From Steinernema hermaphroditum (taxonomy: Eukaryota; Nematoda; Chromadorea; Rhabditida; Steinernematidae): a DNA stretch of 64,000 nt. How positions within the stretch are numbered: the first letter of the stretch is position 1; every line of letters starts with the position of its first letter. This document shows positions 30,413-42,300 of this stretch, one piece after another. Position numbers and translations under genes: made by a program. Location: contig CM059622.1 in the NCBI GenBank assembly GCA_030435675.1, positions 16,678,001 through 16,742,000 on the forward strand, written 5' to 3'. The notes below the pieces were generated by a model. It did not search any database and had not been told where the DNA came from. It saw only the letters and a list, made by a program, of their open reading frames with translations.

Positions 30413-33400
30413 ATGGGTGATACTAAAGCCACAGATGAAGACGAAAAGGTTCAGAAGAGTTGCCGAATCTGCTACCAAGAGGACGACCTAGTCAGCCCGT
30501 GCTTATGCCGCGGAACATTGGGATATGTTCATTCGTCTTGCTTAACCCTTTGGCTGAAGAAGAAAGGCACGGGAGAAATGAGGTGCGACGTGTGCCGGCA
30601 CATGCTCCAAATGGCGGAGAAGGAGGTCGCCAGTGGAACTATTCCGTCAAGAGTTCTATATCGAGGTAATTTTTAACTACGGTAGAAAATGTTCAGGCTA
30701 AAAAAACTCCTTTGCAATGTGTGCGTGTTGTCAGGCCTATGGGCAACGCGCATTATTTGGCGATGACATGCGCGTAGCCATGACGACAAGTGGATGCTGA
30801 TGCGCAGAGACAATTTTACGGTAGCTCAGCGATATAGTAGAGAGAAGGGGTCCCCGATCGACGAGACGTCGGATGTATGTCTTTTGGGAGCCTGGGCGAT
30901 CATTGTAGGCTACACGAAAGGCTGAGAACGACTGATTTTTGAGAGAATGAATGGAGGGACATCACCGCAACTGATCATATGGACAAATGGTCTCAGTTCG
31001 ACCGTCCCCTTTGGAATCAGCCGGGATTTCGACCATCCCCAGATGTGTCACTCACTGCCGAGCTGCCGCGTCGCACCGGCATCCCTAGAGCTAAAGAAGT
31101 AGGTGCAATGTTCAGCGGAATTGTACCAGAGGACACAATGCGTGGAAGGCGGGTGAAATGGTTGAAAAAAAATCATTCCAGGCGGTTCAGATTTCAGAGG
31201 GACGGTTCAAATACCACAGGGTACGGTTCAAATCCTCAAAAACGAAGGATGGAGACGGCTCAAAACGCAAAAAGGGGGTTGAAACGGCGTTATGCCGATC
31301 TCGGAAAGGCAAAGTAACTATCAGATAGAGCTAGGGGGAGCTCCTTGTTAAATGATTGAAATAACCCATCACCCAGATCTCTGTGTGCGCCTAAAGTCAC
31401 GATTTTTCAGCTCTGTTCATGTACGCAGCCGTCGCATTCCTGAAATATACCAAATACGTCCCGCTCCTCATCGCAATGACCACTATCATCGTCTCCGGAT
31501 TCATCTCCTTGTGGACACCCGTCCTCTTCTGCATTCTCCTGTTCGTCGCGACAACGAATCTAAACTGTGACCACTACTGCTTCGACTCTAAGAACCCGCT
31601 ACCGATCATTGGAGCTCATGAAGACGAAAAACGAATCCGAGATGTCACCTGGCGGAAATTCGCCGTTTTTGCCGGATGGCTTTCGGTCAGGAACCTGTTG
31701 AATATTATCGTCTCCTCGTCGGTCATCTTCTTCGTTACTCAAATGGACCAACAACCTGCTGATTCTGCGATGCCTGAGGCGGCTGAGCCCGAAGATGGCG
31801 ACGCAAACTGGGACTTTTTCTGGGCAGTCTTAAAGAAGCACTGGTGGGAGCTGCTCACTGTGACTGTTTCACTTGCGGCGGCCATCTTGGATGGGTACGT
31901 CTGGACACTTAGAAAACACAAATATATATGAGGCTTGTTTAGGAAGAGGTTCTATATTAGAACTGGCATATTCGCATACCTTCTAACTCTTCAATTGGGG
32001 ATCGCAGGCGCCATAATCTACGGCATCAAAGTGAGTGAGATGTGGACCATATGCCATACATTACTGACTTTTAGAATCACTGCGCTGGCTTCTTCGAGGG
32101 ATTTGAGTTCACTACCAGCTCGACCATTGTCGATGGGACGGTGGCTGTTCTAGGAGTAACCACCTTGGGGGGCCTCATCTTGCATCTTGTACTGCACCCC
32201 GCCCTCGTTCATCATGTGATATACGTCACAGGACATTTTGACTGGCACTGGCACAGTTTTGGAGTTTTCAGGACGACGGTATATCGTCGCTGTTTCCATG
32301 TTATATACGCGGAAGTTTAGTTTTCTTACTTCTACATACTGATGACCATGTGGGTGGTTCCGCTGTCGCTCATCTCCCACTTCGGCCTCGGCCCACTACG
32401 ACTTGGAGAACCCGTGGAATTTGTCGTTAACTTCACAACAATGCGAGAAGAAATAACCATTGAGGACGTCGTAAACCTGCCATGGCACTCAGCCGTCGTT
32501 TATGCAACATATGGTCTCGGAATGGTGACACCTATACTCTCATTTTCTATCCATAACGCTTTGTAATTTTCAGTATTTTGTCTTCGCCATCGCTCTTCCA
32601 GTAAAACCTCTACATAAGATGGTCTTTGCGATAAGGGAAAAGTACTGCAGAAAGATGGGTGTTACAGGTAAGTGTTGGTAATAGAGACATTAATGTACAT
32701 AGTTTAATTCAGGAGAGAGCAGTCTTTTTCATAAGGTTTTCGTTGTTTTCGGGATTCAAGCTTTTTTGATGGCCGTCGTCTATCAGATCTTCTTCATCTC
32801 CTCGCGTAAGTACCTGTTTATACTGTCGTCCATGGACAAGACTCACTCAAAACGGCAGGCAAAAATCGCCGGTATCCTTACAAGGAGAGATTTCAAACTG
32901 CCCCAAATTTGGCTGAGAGCTAGATACAACAGGTGTAGCAAAACCTGATACACTCTGTTGTATCTATCTCTCAACCAAATTTCAGCCCAATTAGCGTGGG
33001 ACTGTTTTGAAACTTCCCTTGTTAGATCTACCGGTCTACGCCAAGTTCAAATCGGAAAGGGGTTGTCTAACAGGCAATTTATAAGCTTCCAGAGGCCTCG
33101 CTTACCTGACCCCATAGAGGATTGCGAGTTCCATGACCTCCCAGTAAACTGCCCCTTTTGCACTTTCCATTTTAGTACTGTTTGGTCGTTTCATCACAAA
33201 CATGGGAGGCAACTACGACAACAGTAACGACCTCATCAATCTGCTCGTCTCATTTGCCTTCGTCCGGCTGCTTATCTCCAGCTTTTCTGCAATCCTGGCG
33301 GCCTTCATGGCCACTGTCCGAATAGCCCTGTTCCTCATGGCTCCAGTGACCTTTTACCGTAGCGTACAACTCCTCGTTTCTATGATATACGAACACAGTG

Positions 33401-34272
33401 GACAAGAAGTTCCGCGTGCTTGCAGCCTCGAATACCTCATGGTTTACTGCATTTCGCTCTGCATCGTCCTTTTCGAGTTCTTCTATGTGGTGACCTAATC
33501 AAATCAATGACCGTAATCAGTCCTATTTTAGGAAGGGGTCACGTTTGTGAAAATCGCAGAAGAAATGAATTTGTTTGGGAACTGCCTTCTTAATACTATG
33601 CCTCCTGTAGTTTGTTTTCTGCCGGCTGTCCTGTTGAAAGGTCTGTTTCGTGTTAGTTCGAGTTTTTGAACGCATCGTCTAGATCTGTCGTACATCGAAT
33701 ACGTTATGGCCGCAGTTATCCTTACGTATTTGGCTATCGCTGCTTGGAATGGATACGTGAATACTTTGGCTATCCACTACATGCTCCGAAAGGAATAGTA
33801 AGTTCAAAAAGTAGACGCAAAACGACATTCTATGTGAAGTCCCTGTAGTATGGATGCACCAAGTGCATTCATATCCTGTACCTCTATGAAAAGGCCCATG
33901 TATGGCCCATTATCGTGTAAGGCCCATTATCGCAGCGCTGACAGTTATTTCAAATAGTGGGCGGGTGCCTCTGTTTCAAGTCAGTTCTGGGGAACCGGGA
34001 AAGATCACTTTTGTCTAACTTTATCTATCCGCTGCTAACCTATCTCTTTTTCTTGTTTTAGTGACGAGATCCGGTTCCGGTTCCTAAACCTCGATGAACA
34101 AGAAGAATACCACCCTAGCCTGCCCGAAAGATTGGACATCTTCTGGCCAACAATTTCCAGCCGTAGCATCGCAGGAAGTGCCACCTCTTTCATTATGAAG
34201 ATGTTTCAAACCCTTCGAGCGAGCTTCATAGAAATGCAGAGCCTATATCGGGAGGCGAAGAAAGAGGCTTAA
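30413..34272 (+). CDS. MARCH6/Doa10-like ER ubiquitin ligase A
   Basis: Eleven exons (30413-30665, 31411-31894, 31943-32030, 32075-32278, 32321-32524, 32574-32667, 32713-32805, 33176-33489, 33532-33640, 33683-33797, 34062-34272) join in frame to 722 residues. Residues 17-61 are a complete RING-CH (C4HC3: CRIC, SPCLC, YVHSSC, RCDVC). At least ten hydrophobic segments follow. The C-terminal half tracks MARCH6: GLGPLRLGEPVE for 'APLRVPLDQ', then HKVFVVFGIQAF, and the cytosolic end RKEYDEIRFRFLN for 'KNDKYLVGQRLVN', the element needed for ligase function. MARCH6/TEB4/Doa10 ubiquitinates misfolded and sterol-pathway proteins at the ER. Human MARCH6 is about 910 residues, so this is a compact form. 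The ATG follows a TTTTCAG acceptor, suggesting spliced-leader addition. Confidence 0.88.
32888..33014. repeat. Intronic foldback hairpin
   Basis: In intron 7 of gene A, the arms 32902-32937 and 32949-32985 are inverted repeats of about 36 bases with four or so mismatches (arm core TAGATACAACAG, loop under 15 bases). The similarity extends outward less well. It could be a MITE or a microRNA-like hairpin. Confidence 0.6.
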
Positions 34273-35745
34273 AAATTTATTGATTTTTATGATTGATCTC
34301 TTTCTGTATCATGTTCTCAGAAATGATTATGTTATCCGAAAAAAAGTGAACATTTCATTGATGTTCGGGAAGAAAACATCCTTAAAACATTCAAAACCTT
34401 CGAATATCGTTATGGTATGGTCGTAATCGATAGTCGGTGCTATCGAAGGTGCCTATATGCTACCAGTGGTCCTCTACCGAAATAGAGTCGTTTAAAGTGG
34501 GCACTACATGCGTTTGCCGACGCAGCAGTTCCTTGGACACATGGACATGTCAAAAGAGTGGAAAGCGAATGGGAATAGTTTCAGTGGTGATACGCTATCG
34601 ACACCGGTTTCAATTGCGCTGGCACGCCGTTATGTGTTAGATCGAATTACGGGTCTCAGCACGCCGTGATTGATCGCTTTTGTGGATTTCGAAAAAGTCG
34701 CTTTGAGTCGAGTCGGCCTTCGTCGACTGGAGTCGAAAAAGACGACTTGAACTCGACTCGACTCGAAGTGCCAACCCTAATCGTAAGCGATAGTTGGTGC
34801 TATAGGAAGACCTATATGGAAATAGAGTCGTTTGAAGTGGGCACTACATTCGTTCGCCGATGTAGCAGCTCTTCGGACACACGAAAACGTCAAAAGAGTG
34901 GTGACCAGGAAAGTGAACGGAACAATTTAAGTGGTCAAACGCTACCGCAAGAAACGCAGAGTCATAGCATATGGGCCATAACTCAACCCATTGACGGTAA
35001 ACCTCGGAAATTTCGGCCTCCCGATGTCATTTTCAAAATCGTATTTCGGCCATAGGTCCAAGGCCGCCTGCCGGGTATGTCTCACTGCCATATCTCCGGT
35101 AAAGATGAAGCATACTCCGCACGGTATTTCAAAAATTTCCGAAAAGTATTCAATTCAAAATCTTCGAATATTCAACAAATGTACCCATATATCTCGTAGA
35201 TGGGAAACCTCGGAAATTTCAGCCTCACTGTGATACAATATCAGCCAGTTTCGAAATTCGAACGGCATCACATTCCCCACTTTGAAATATGCTTTGATCA
35301 CATCGAGATCGAGAAGAAGGCACCGCTAATGAGTTGGCCACGAGGTGTGACAGGTGCTAATAGCGCGCGGCACGGGATGAGCGCAAACGAGGACGCGCGG
35401 TCCCAAAGCGGATTAGCACTCGTCATTAGCCTTTATTAAAAGGGGGTGTTGATGCACGGAAGCGGCAGGTTAGCCGAATCTAGCAGCATCAGCAGCTGCC
35501 TAGCAGCCAGTCGAGTATCACTGGCACCGCTTATTAGTCTCCATTGAATCTGAAATTCTTTCCGGACGTGCAAAAAACAAAGCGAAAAGTGATCGGAATT
35601 TTGTTTGCGCGTGTTACACTTCAAATTATGAACATCCCATTGCACTTCGCTGTCTGGAGATATCCATCTTATAACATGAAACGTCGCGGAACCCCGCATT
35701 TTCGCGCCGTTCTCAGTTGTTTTCTCTCCGCGTTTCAGCTGCAAC
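34273..35745. repeat. Spacer with direct repeats and MITE fragments
   Basis: Two direct copies (34425-34575 and 34785-34905) share AAATAGAGTCGTTT, GTGGGCACTACAT and CAAAAGAGTGG. Between them lies a CGAGTCGAGTCG-rich MITE end (34660-34779). A CTCGGAAATTTC(G/A)GCCTC motif repeats at about 35003 and 35208. No gene is supported. Confidence 0.55.
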
Positions 35746-38306
35746 ATGGCCGAAACGGTGCACTACGGTGTGGCTGCCATCAACCTTTGTGGCCTAACAG
35801 TATTCCTTCCGTGTAATCTTCTAATGGCTTGGGTAATCACTCTTTTGAGACACCTATTTCGATTCGCTTCTTAGGCAATTTACAAACGAAGCGATCTATG
35901 GGAGCAGTGGTCACTCAAGATTCTCCTTAACATCAACATCGCTGGAGCCGTCTATCTTCTGCCTACCGCCATAGCTGCGGCATTTAGCGTTGCCGGAATG
36001 GCCTTTTCCGACTATCTTCCATTGGTAAGTGGCGATAGATAACAGGCTGGATGGTAAAGAACCTCGTCTAGTTGGCCTTTTTGGATCTGGAAACAATGCC
36101 TGTGATCCAAGGACTTCTCTGTTTGACGCTTGCATTCAATCGATTCGTCGTTTTCGGTCGATGGAGCCACTTGGATAGGAAGGAGATATATAGAGTAAGT
36201 CAGGGATTGTTTTTGACGGGTACGACCTTCATGGAAAGCCGTCTTATTTCCATAAAAGCCTTAGCATATCTACAAATGACATTTGCTCAGGTACCTGCAT
36301 CCCTAAAGCGGATGATCGTAGATTATCCGCTACATAACGCGCGTCTCAAAACATCAAATCGTATGAATCTCTCCAACGCTTTCGATTACTTCCAGAGATG
36401 GAATGCCACACACAGCGAATAGTGCTAAAATAAGCAGTAATTTCGGAATGTATATGAGAATTCTGCAGCGCGCATCGTATCGATTTGATTTCTGACTGAT
36501 TTCAAGCAGAATTCGGGAAGAAAGCGGTTGAATGGATTCAGATGGCCTGATCGGATCGGATGGCCTGCCGATTGGATTCAGTTGATTGAGTTTTTCTGAA
36601 TTATAGATCAAATATTTATAGTCATTTGTACGTGCAAGCTGGCAAAGGTTCTTCCAGTGAAGCTTGCGATATTCATGTTTGTTTTGTCATTGTTTGCTCC
36701 AATCGCTGCACGCAGCATTTCATGTCTGGCCGTATTGAAGTAGCCACCCGTTCCGGGCGAGCTGTGGTGACGACCTTCTTGGTGCGATGATGGAACTAAG
36801 GCTGTTTCATGGCGTCATCGCAACTGATCCCAAGACAACTGATCCCAGGACAACTGATCCCAGGTAACCGATCCCAAGACAACTGATCCCACGATGTCCA
36901 AATAGCTTTCGACGGTGTACCGACAGTTGCGCGAAAAATAATTCGTGGCCGGATAGGTGGTTGTGATCGGCATAGGTACTATGGCCGGTTTATTACCGGT
37001 ACTATCAGATAGCGCATAGGCTTAGACTAAGTTACGCCCAAGAGTGGGTTTAGCTACGAAAAAATAGTTGCGTTAGCATTGTACCCTCTGAGAGAGACAA
37101 TCAATCTTTGATTCCTATAGACATGTTAGTAAGGCTAAAGGAACATGCCTACAAAATTTAGGCTCCGGGAGATCCACAGGCGAGCTCTTTATTCATTTTT
37201 TTCGAAGGGGGCCTAACATCCATGCTTGGCTTAGGCTCCTGCTTTAACTTAAGCCCATTTATTTTAAGCAAGCCCTTTAGTCTTGGATTCATTTTGCATG
37301 TAGCATCATTCCATTCGTTTCGTCCCAAAGAGCACATAGGCCCTCTTAGACCCGGCCCACGGTTAGGAAGGCCAGATTGATAAGAGACGGGTTTTTGCAC
37401 AAGTATTTTTCGCGCAACTGTCGGTACACCGTCGAAAGCTATTTGGACATCGTGGGATCAGTTGTCCGTGGGATCAGTTGTCTTGGGATCAGTTGTACTC
37501 GACCCCTATTTCATGCCTAATAAATCGCATCAGAAGATCGTACCCAGAGATGCAAAATGAGCCTGAGCATCCGAGCCGGAGCCGGCTCTGGCTCGGATTG
37601 CGAAATCAACTCGAGTTGGTTGCTCTGATCGTACCTTTTATCGTAGTGCAGCAACGTTTGTATAGCTAAGATTACTTACCTTTAGATCTGCCTTACCGTC
37701 TCTTGGTGTTGCGGTGTATTCTGGCTCCTCGTTTACCTGTGCACTCTAAAGTCGTCGTTCTACTACAACTTCGACAAGCACACATTCGAAATGGAAACTA
37801 TCGTTGACGACTTCTCCGAAGCGATCACTCACCGCGACATTTACAACATCAAAAGTATCCTCTGCGCCGTGTGGTTCGGACTTATCGTCCTGTGCGCTGC
37901 CTTCAGTTTGGCCATTCTTTGTTTGGTAAGTTGGGCGGCCGATTCGATCAGCGACATCATGTCTTTAGAGTTCACACGAAATAAAGAACGAGGAGGTGGG
38001 CATCTTCTACCAAACGCTCATTCCGGTGGCCTTCTTGATCGCATCCGTCATCGCCGACCACTACAGTGTGTTCTTCATCAGGAACTTCGGAAAGACGTTA
38101 GGTCCAATGGTTGGCGTCTTCATGTTTCGCGTCATGCCAGCATCTATTCACGCCATCGTCATGATGATAGTCAACAAGTGAGGATGAATGGAGGACCATC
38201 ATACAAGCGCTTTTTCAGAAAAATACGTCGAGCGGTCATCGCCATCTTCACCAAGAAGAACCCAATCGACATTCCAACTAGCCACTACGCCATCACTGCG
38301 TTTTGA
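35746..38306 (+). CDS. Serpentine chemoreceptor, Srx/Srt-like, copy 1
   Basis: Six exons (35746-35832, 35875-36024, 36072-36194, 37686-37925, 37969-38177, 38219-38306) join in frame to 298 residues with seven hydrophobic segments. TM3 ends LTLAFNRFVVFGR, an NRF motif in place of DRY as in nematode Srx/Srt-type receptors. The basic end is KKIRRAVIAIFTKKN. The paralogue at 53525 has the same intron positions, and exons 2 and 5 have identical lengths (150 and 209). The ATG follows a CGTTTCAG acceptor. Intron 3 (1,491 bases) carries a large foldback element. The ligand is unknown. Confidence 0.82.
36821..37498. mobile_element. Foldback element with AACTGATCCCA subrepeats
   Basis: Long inverted arms (36821-36939 and 37404-37498) share ATCGTGGGATCAGTTGT and TGTCGGTACACCGTCGAAAG, plus three to five copies of a 14-base subrepeat containing AACTGATCCCA. 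The centre (about 465 bases) is non-coding. It is inserted in intron 3 of the receptor gene. I could not define a target duplication. Confidence 0.75.
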
Positions 38307-39322
38307 TCAAAATATAGCCATACACTGCGTATTTATACATACATCAACAGTGTAATACGTTCTATTACCACATAAACAGCGTTGTCCTAGATAATATGAT
38401 GGACCACAGAGCTGTATGCTGGACTGAGGCCTTTACGACCTTTTGAAATAGAGAGTTATCTCAAAAAAGGCATTTTGAAGACCAAGTCCTTGGACCTACA
38501 ACTGCAACTTGACGAACATTGTTGTCCGGCTCCTAAGCAGAGCTGGGCAATCTCAATCTCAGCCTCGGAACTCTCGGTCTTTTGCCAGCCTTTTGTCTCG
38601 TCTCGGAAGTCTCCATCTCTCGGCCAGATGTGATATTCGATCCCCATGGATTCCATTTCAGAACGCATGGTAATTACGGCAAACGGTCAGATAAGGAGGA
38701 AGCTTCCCTCTCTTACGGTATCCTCGGCGATTGTAAGTTCTTTCGCGACCGTATGTCTTTCCTGTCGGAATAAGAGTTCTCGGAAAGACGATAATACAAG
38801 TGGATTTTCGAAGTTTCGTTACGGCGAGATTCTAAATGTGGTCTCGCTCGCGATTTTTCAAAGTCTCGGTTCGATCTGGTCCCAAAGCGCTCAGGCACAT
38901 TTTTCCGGGCTTTTTGACGTTTCTACTTCGGATGGCACATACGAAAACGATACGATACAGCAGGCGTTCTTCAGACATCTCGATTTGTGCAAATGTCATC
39001 GTTATGTTGTGGGGTACACTTTAATATAATTAGCCGTTACGGATGAACACACATTGAAAAGACAGACATGGAAAGTTAGATAAAACCGACTAATGGTTGA
39101 ACACAGGGTTTCAATGCAGCAACAACGGTAAGGAGGAGATGGGGAATGGGAGAGAAGCGCAAGCTAACCAAGGTCAGGTACAAACATCGAGAGGAAGGAT
39201 AAATCGAGATGGCAAAGGTCAATAATTACTTCTAAATGCCACGATCGACATAATAAGGAACAAAATCAGAAAACGAGCGGTTAAAAAAGGAGATACAGTA
39301 GATGGCAAACATCCAATCCTCT
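38307..39322. other. Spacer between convergent genes
   Basis: Contains CTCGG/TCTCGG-rich repeat-like DNA (38525-38900) resembling degenerate MITE sequence starting GAGCTGGGCAATCTC. The frames at 38456-39029 have no support. No gene is called. Confidence 0.45.
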
Positions 39323-42300
39323 TCAAACTGCCGCGTGTGTGGCTCCTTCGCCTCCCTTTCCAGCTTCTCCTTGAATCTGTTCGCCTTCCACATTTCCTAC
39401 ACGAGCCCGATTTGTAGCTTGTCTCCACTGTTGCCACTGAGAACCGATGCTGTCCTTGACTAAGGAAGCAACAGTAATGTTCTTGATCTTCCCCAATTTC
39501 GCGTCCAAACTTTCAATGCGCTCTTTCATTGTCGGATCCGGCTTCTTCTGATCCTTGTAGTTGACCAGTACAGTTCGGATTTCATCGCTGAAACTGGCAC
39601 CGTAGAGTTCGAATTGCTAGATTACGCACAATTCAAATCGAAGCATCCGATAGATAGCTGGTATCTTCCATATGCCATAGACGATTCTGATGACTACCAC
39701 GACTGCTACCTGATACATTGAGCCGTAGAGGGGGGTGAAGTACGACAAATCTGAACAAATTAATGAGAATCGAATCTGCGCAGACTGACTTTTCGAGCTC
39801 TTATCATTAACCTACTGGAATAAGATATACAGTGTCTCCTTCTTATGTTTGATAGTGAATCAGAGATCGAATAGACTTGGCACTATCATGTAGTCTATAA
39901 CCGTGCGATTTTTTATCTTTTTCTTCAGAATCTAGCTATCACTTGGGATCGTAATTATAAATATGCCTGGGCAAGCAATCCAATCCAAAAAAGCCAAAAA
40001 ACCGTGTGTCACCTTCTTTGGGATAGCACCTTACCGGCCACAAATGCGATGATTGCAGGGTAAAGAAGAATGAGAAAGTAGCAAATCCACAGTCCCACCC
40101 ACGCTCTAACTTCCTCTTCTGTCCGCTTGAAGGTGATCCACGTCTGAAAAGAGTAAAAAATAAATGAAACCGATGGATATGCTCATACTCCACTGAATAC
40201 AGTCAACATTGGTAGAAGATAGCACAAAAGGAAGTAGAATCCGTGGAGTTCCTCGAGAATTCCCAACTGATAAAGGACGACCAAGAGAGCCGCAGCCGGC
40301 ACTCCGAAGAAAAACGCTCTCATTTGGGACAACACAATGTGGAGGTAGAAGTCGACATTCGAGGTAAGGAGTCGGATGATCATCAGCGATGTTCCTATAT
40401 TGACCAAATCGTTGGAGTGTCCTACCATGAATCGTCCGATAGCCACTTAAATAAAGGTATTAACCCTTAGAAATGCGGATTTTGCTCACAGATCGATATG
40501 ATGTAGAGTGGAAAGGAGATGGCAAGCAGAAGGAACTGTCCAAAGACGATGGCGATCTTGTGCCTAAGCTTGCTCCGTGCTGAAAAATGGAGGCTGTGAA
40601 GCATAGATGCGGAAAAGAGTCAGAGCAGAGCCGCAGCTGGGGCCCGGCAGTATATAATCGATGCGAAATTCTGACCGTTCGCGATGATTGGTAGCAGGCG
40701 ACGAGAGAAAATCGGATGCCCTTGTCTCTGGTCGTCTGCGCTCCTTGTACCGATCCCCGTGAACGGTCGGAATTTTCCCTTTTTCGCTATATATTACACT
40801 CTGTTTTTTTGATCACGATCATCCAACGCGTTGAAAACGACGAACGAACATGCGAACTTCATGCGCTCGTTTCGTCGTTTTCAATGCATCTGGATCAGAT
40901 ATTTGGGTCCCACAACGAGATGATTGAAGGCCGCTTTCGCGAACGAAAAAAAAACAGAGTATATGTATTGGTGCGGCCGGGAGCCGGCTTCGATTGCAAA
41001 ATCAACCCGAGTCGGCATCTCTGGCTTGAAGTTGACGATATGGAGACTCACACTTGATTTTCAGTCGCTTGCAAACCTTCAGTCGAATGACAAGGATGAC
41101 CTTGCAGATCGGAGTGAAATTGACGGCTGTGCAAAGGGTGAAGTACTGAAAGGAGGATTTATACATTGCTCCACTTCACTAACCGTCAGAATCGCATAAT
41201 TAGCGCTTTCGATGAGTCCATTCCAGGGAATATCAAAGTGATCTTCTTCGGAAGTAGTATTGAAAGTTAGATTCACATGTACATTCAGCGGCTCTCCAAA
41301 ACGTATGGGCGTCAGACCCATCTCAGTCACTATGATCAACGGTATGACGAAGATGAATGCGATGAGCAGATTCATGAAGACCTGCAAGAATTATAATTCC
41401 ATAAAGTTCGCCTAGGCCAGCCATACGATGAGAAAAAGAGTGGGGACCTTCAGCCAATCTTTGTCGAACTGATTCCGGGTGTGGTCGGTATGGTACCGGA
41501 TGCCGGATTGTAGAAATTTGTGGAACACGACGTAGCCGATGATGTAGAGTCCGCAAAGCTGTGCGACCAGGTAGAAGTTGTCGTAGTCGGTGGTCAACAT
41601 GAAACCATTGAAGAAGCCGGTTGTATATTTCTATGATGAGAACGTCGAAATCGTTTTTAGGACACGAATAGTCTCACGTTAAAGAGGAAAACCATGACGA
41701 ACCCCATTTGGACTTTGGCGATGAAGCCGAGGACGTAGGATCCGAATGCGTTGAGGAAGAGTCGTCTAAATGGGTCAAATCATCGGCTAGAAGGACCCGT
41801 TTTTCGATTTGAATGAACGTGAATAGAAAAAGAGAGTTCAGGATCGGATAGAGGTTGAGTTGGGAAATGGAACACACCTGAACTCATCTTCTGAAAAGCG
41901 GACAACTCTCACAGAACAAGGCTACGCAATATGAAATGTTATTGGGTGGTCAAGCTTATCGTGCCGGGACCAACGTACCTTGATCTCACTCAGATTTTTC
42001 TCTAAGGTTAGTCTTTACACAAGGGGTAATCTTAGAGCTATCGTGGTGTGAGTTGCCCAGAACCCGTCGGTCGAATCGAATCACACTAATATAGAACCTC
42101 CTGACTGGTCCCAACACGACATTCCTGATCTATCACGAACATCGTCGATTATTGGGTAAAGAGTGAAATATACGGTACTCATGTCGGGGTCCAGCGCTTC
42201 CGCGCTTCTGGAGTCTGGCTATGAAAGGCGGCAGTTCTCGGGCAGATAGTACCAACCCAACTTTCTACTCACCGGCAGAGAGTTGGCGGCATCCTTTCCT

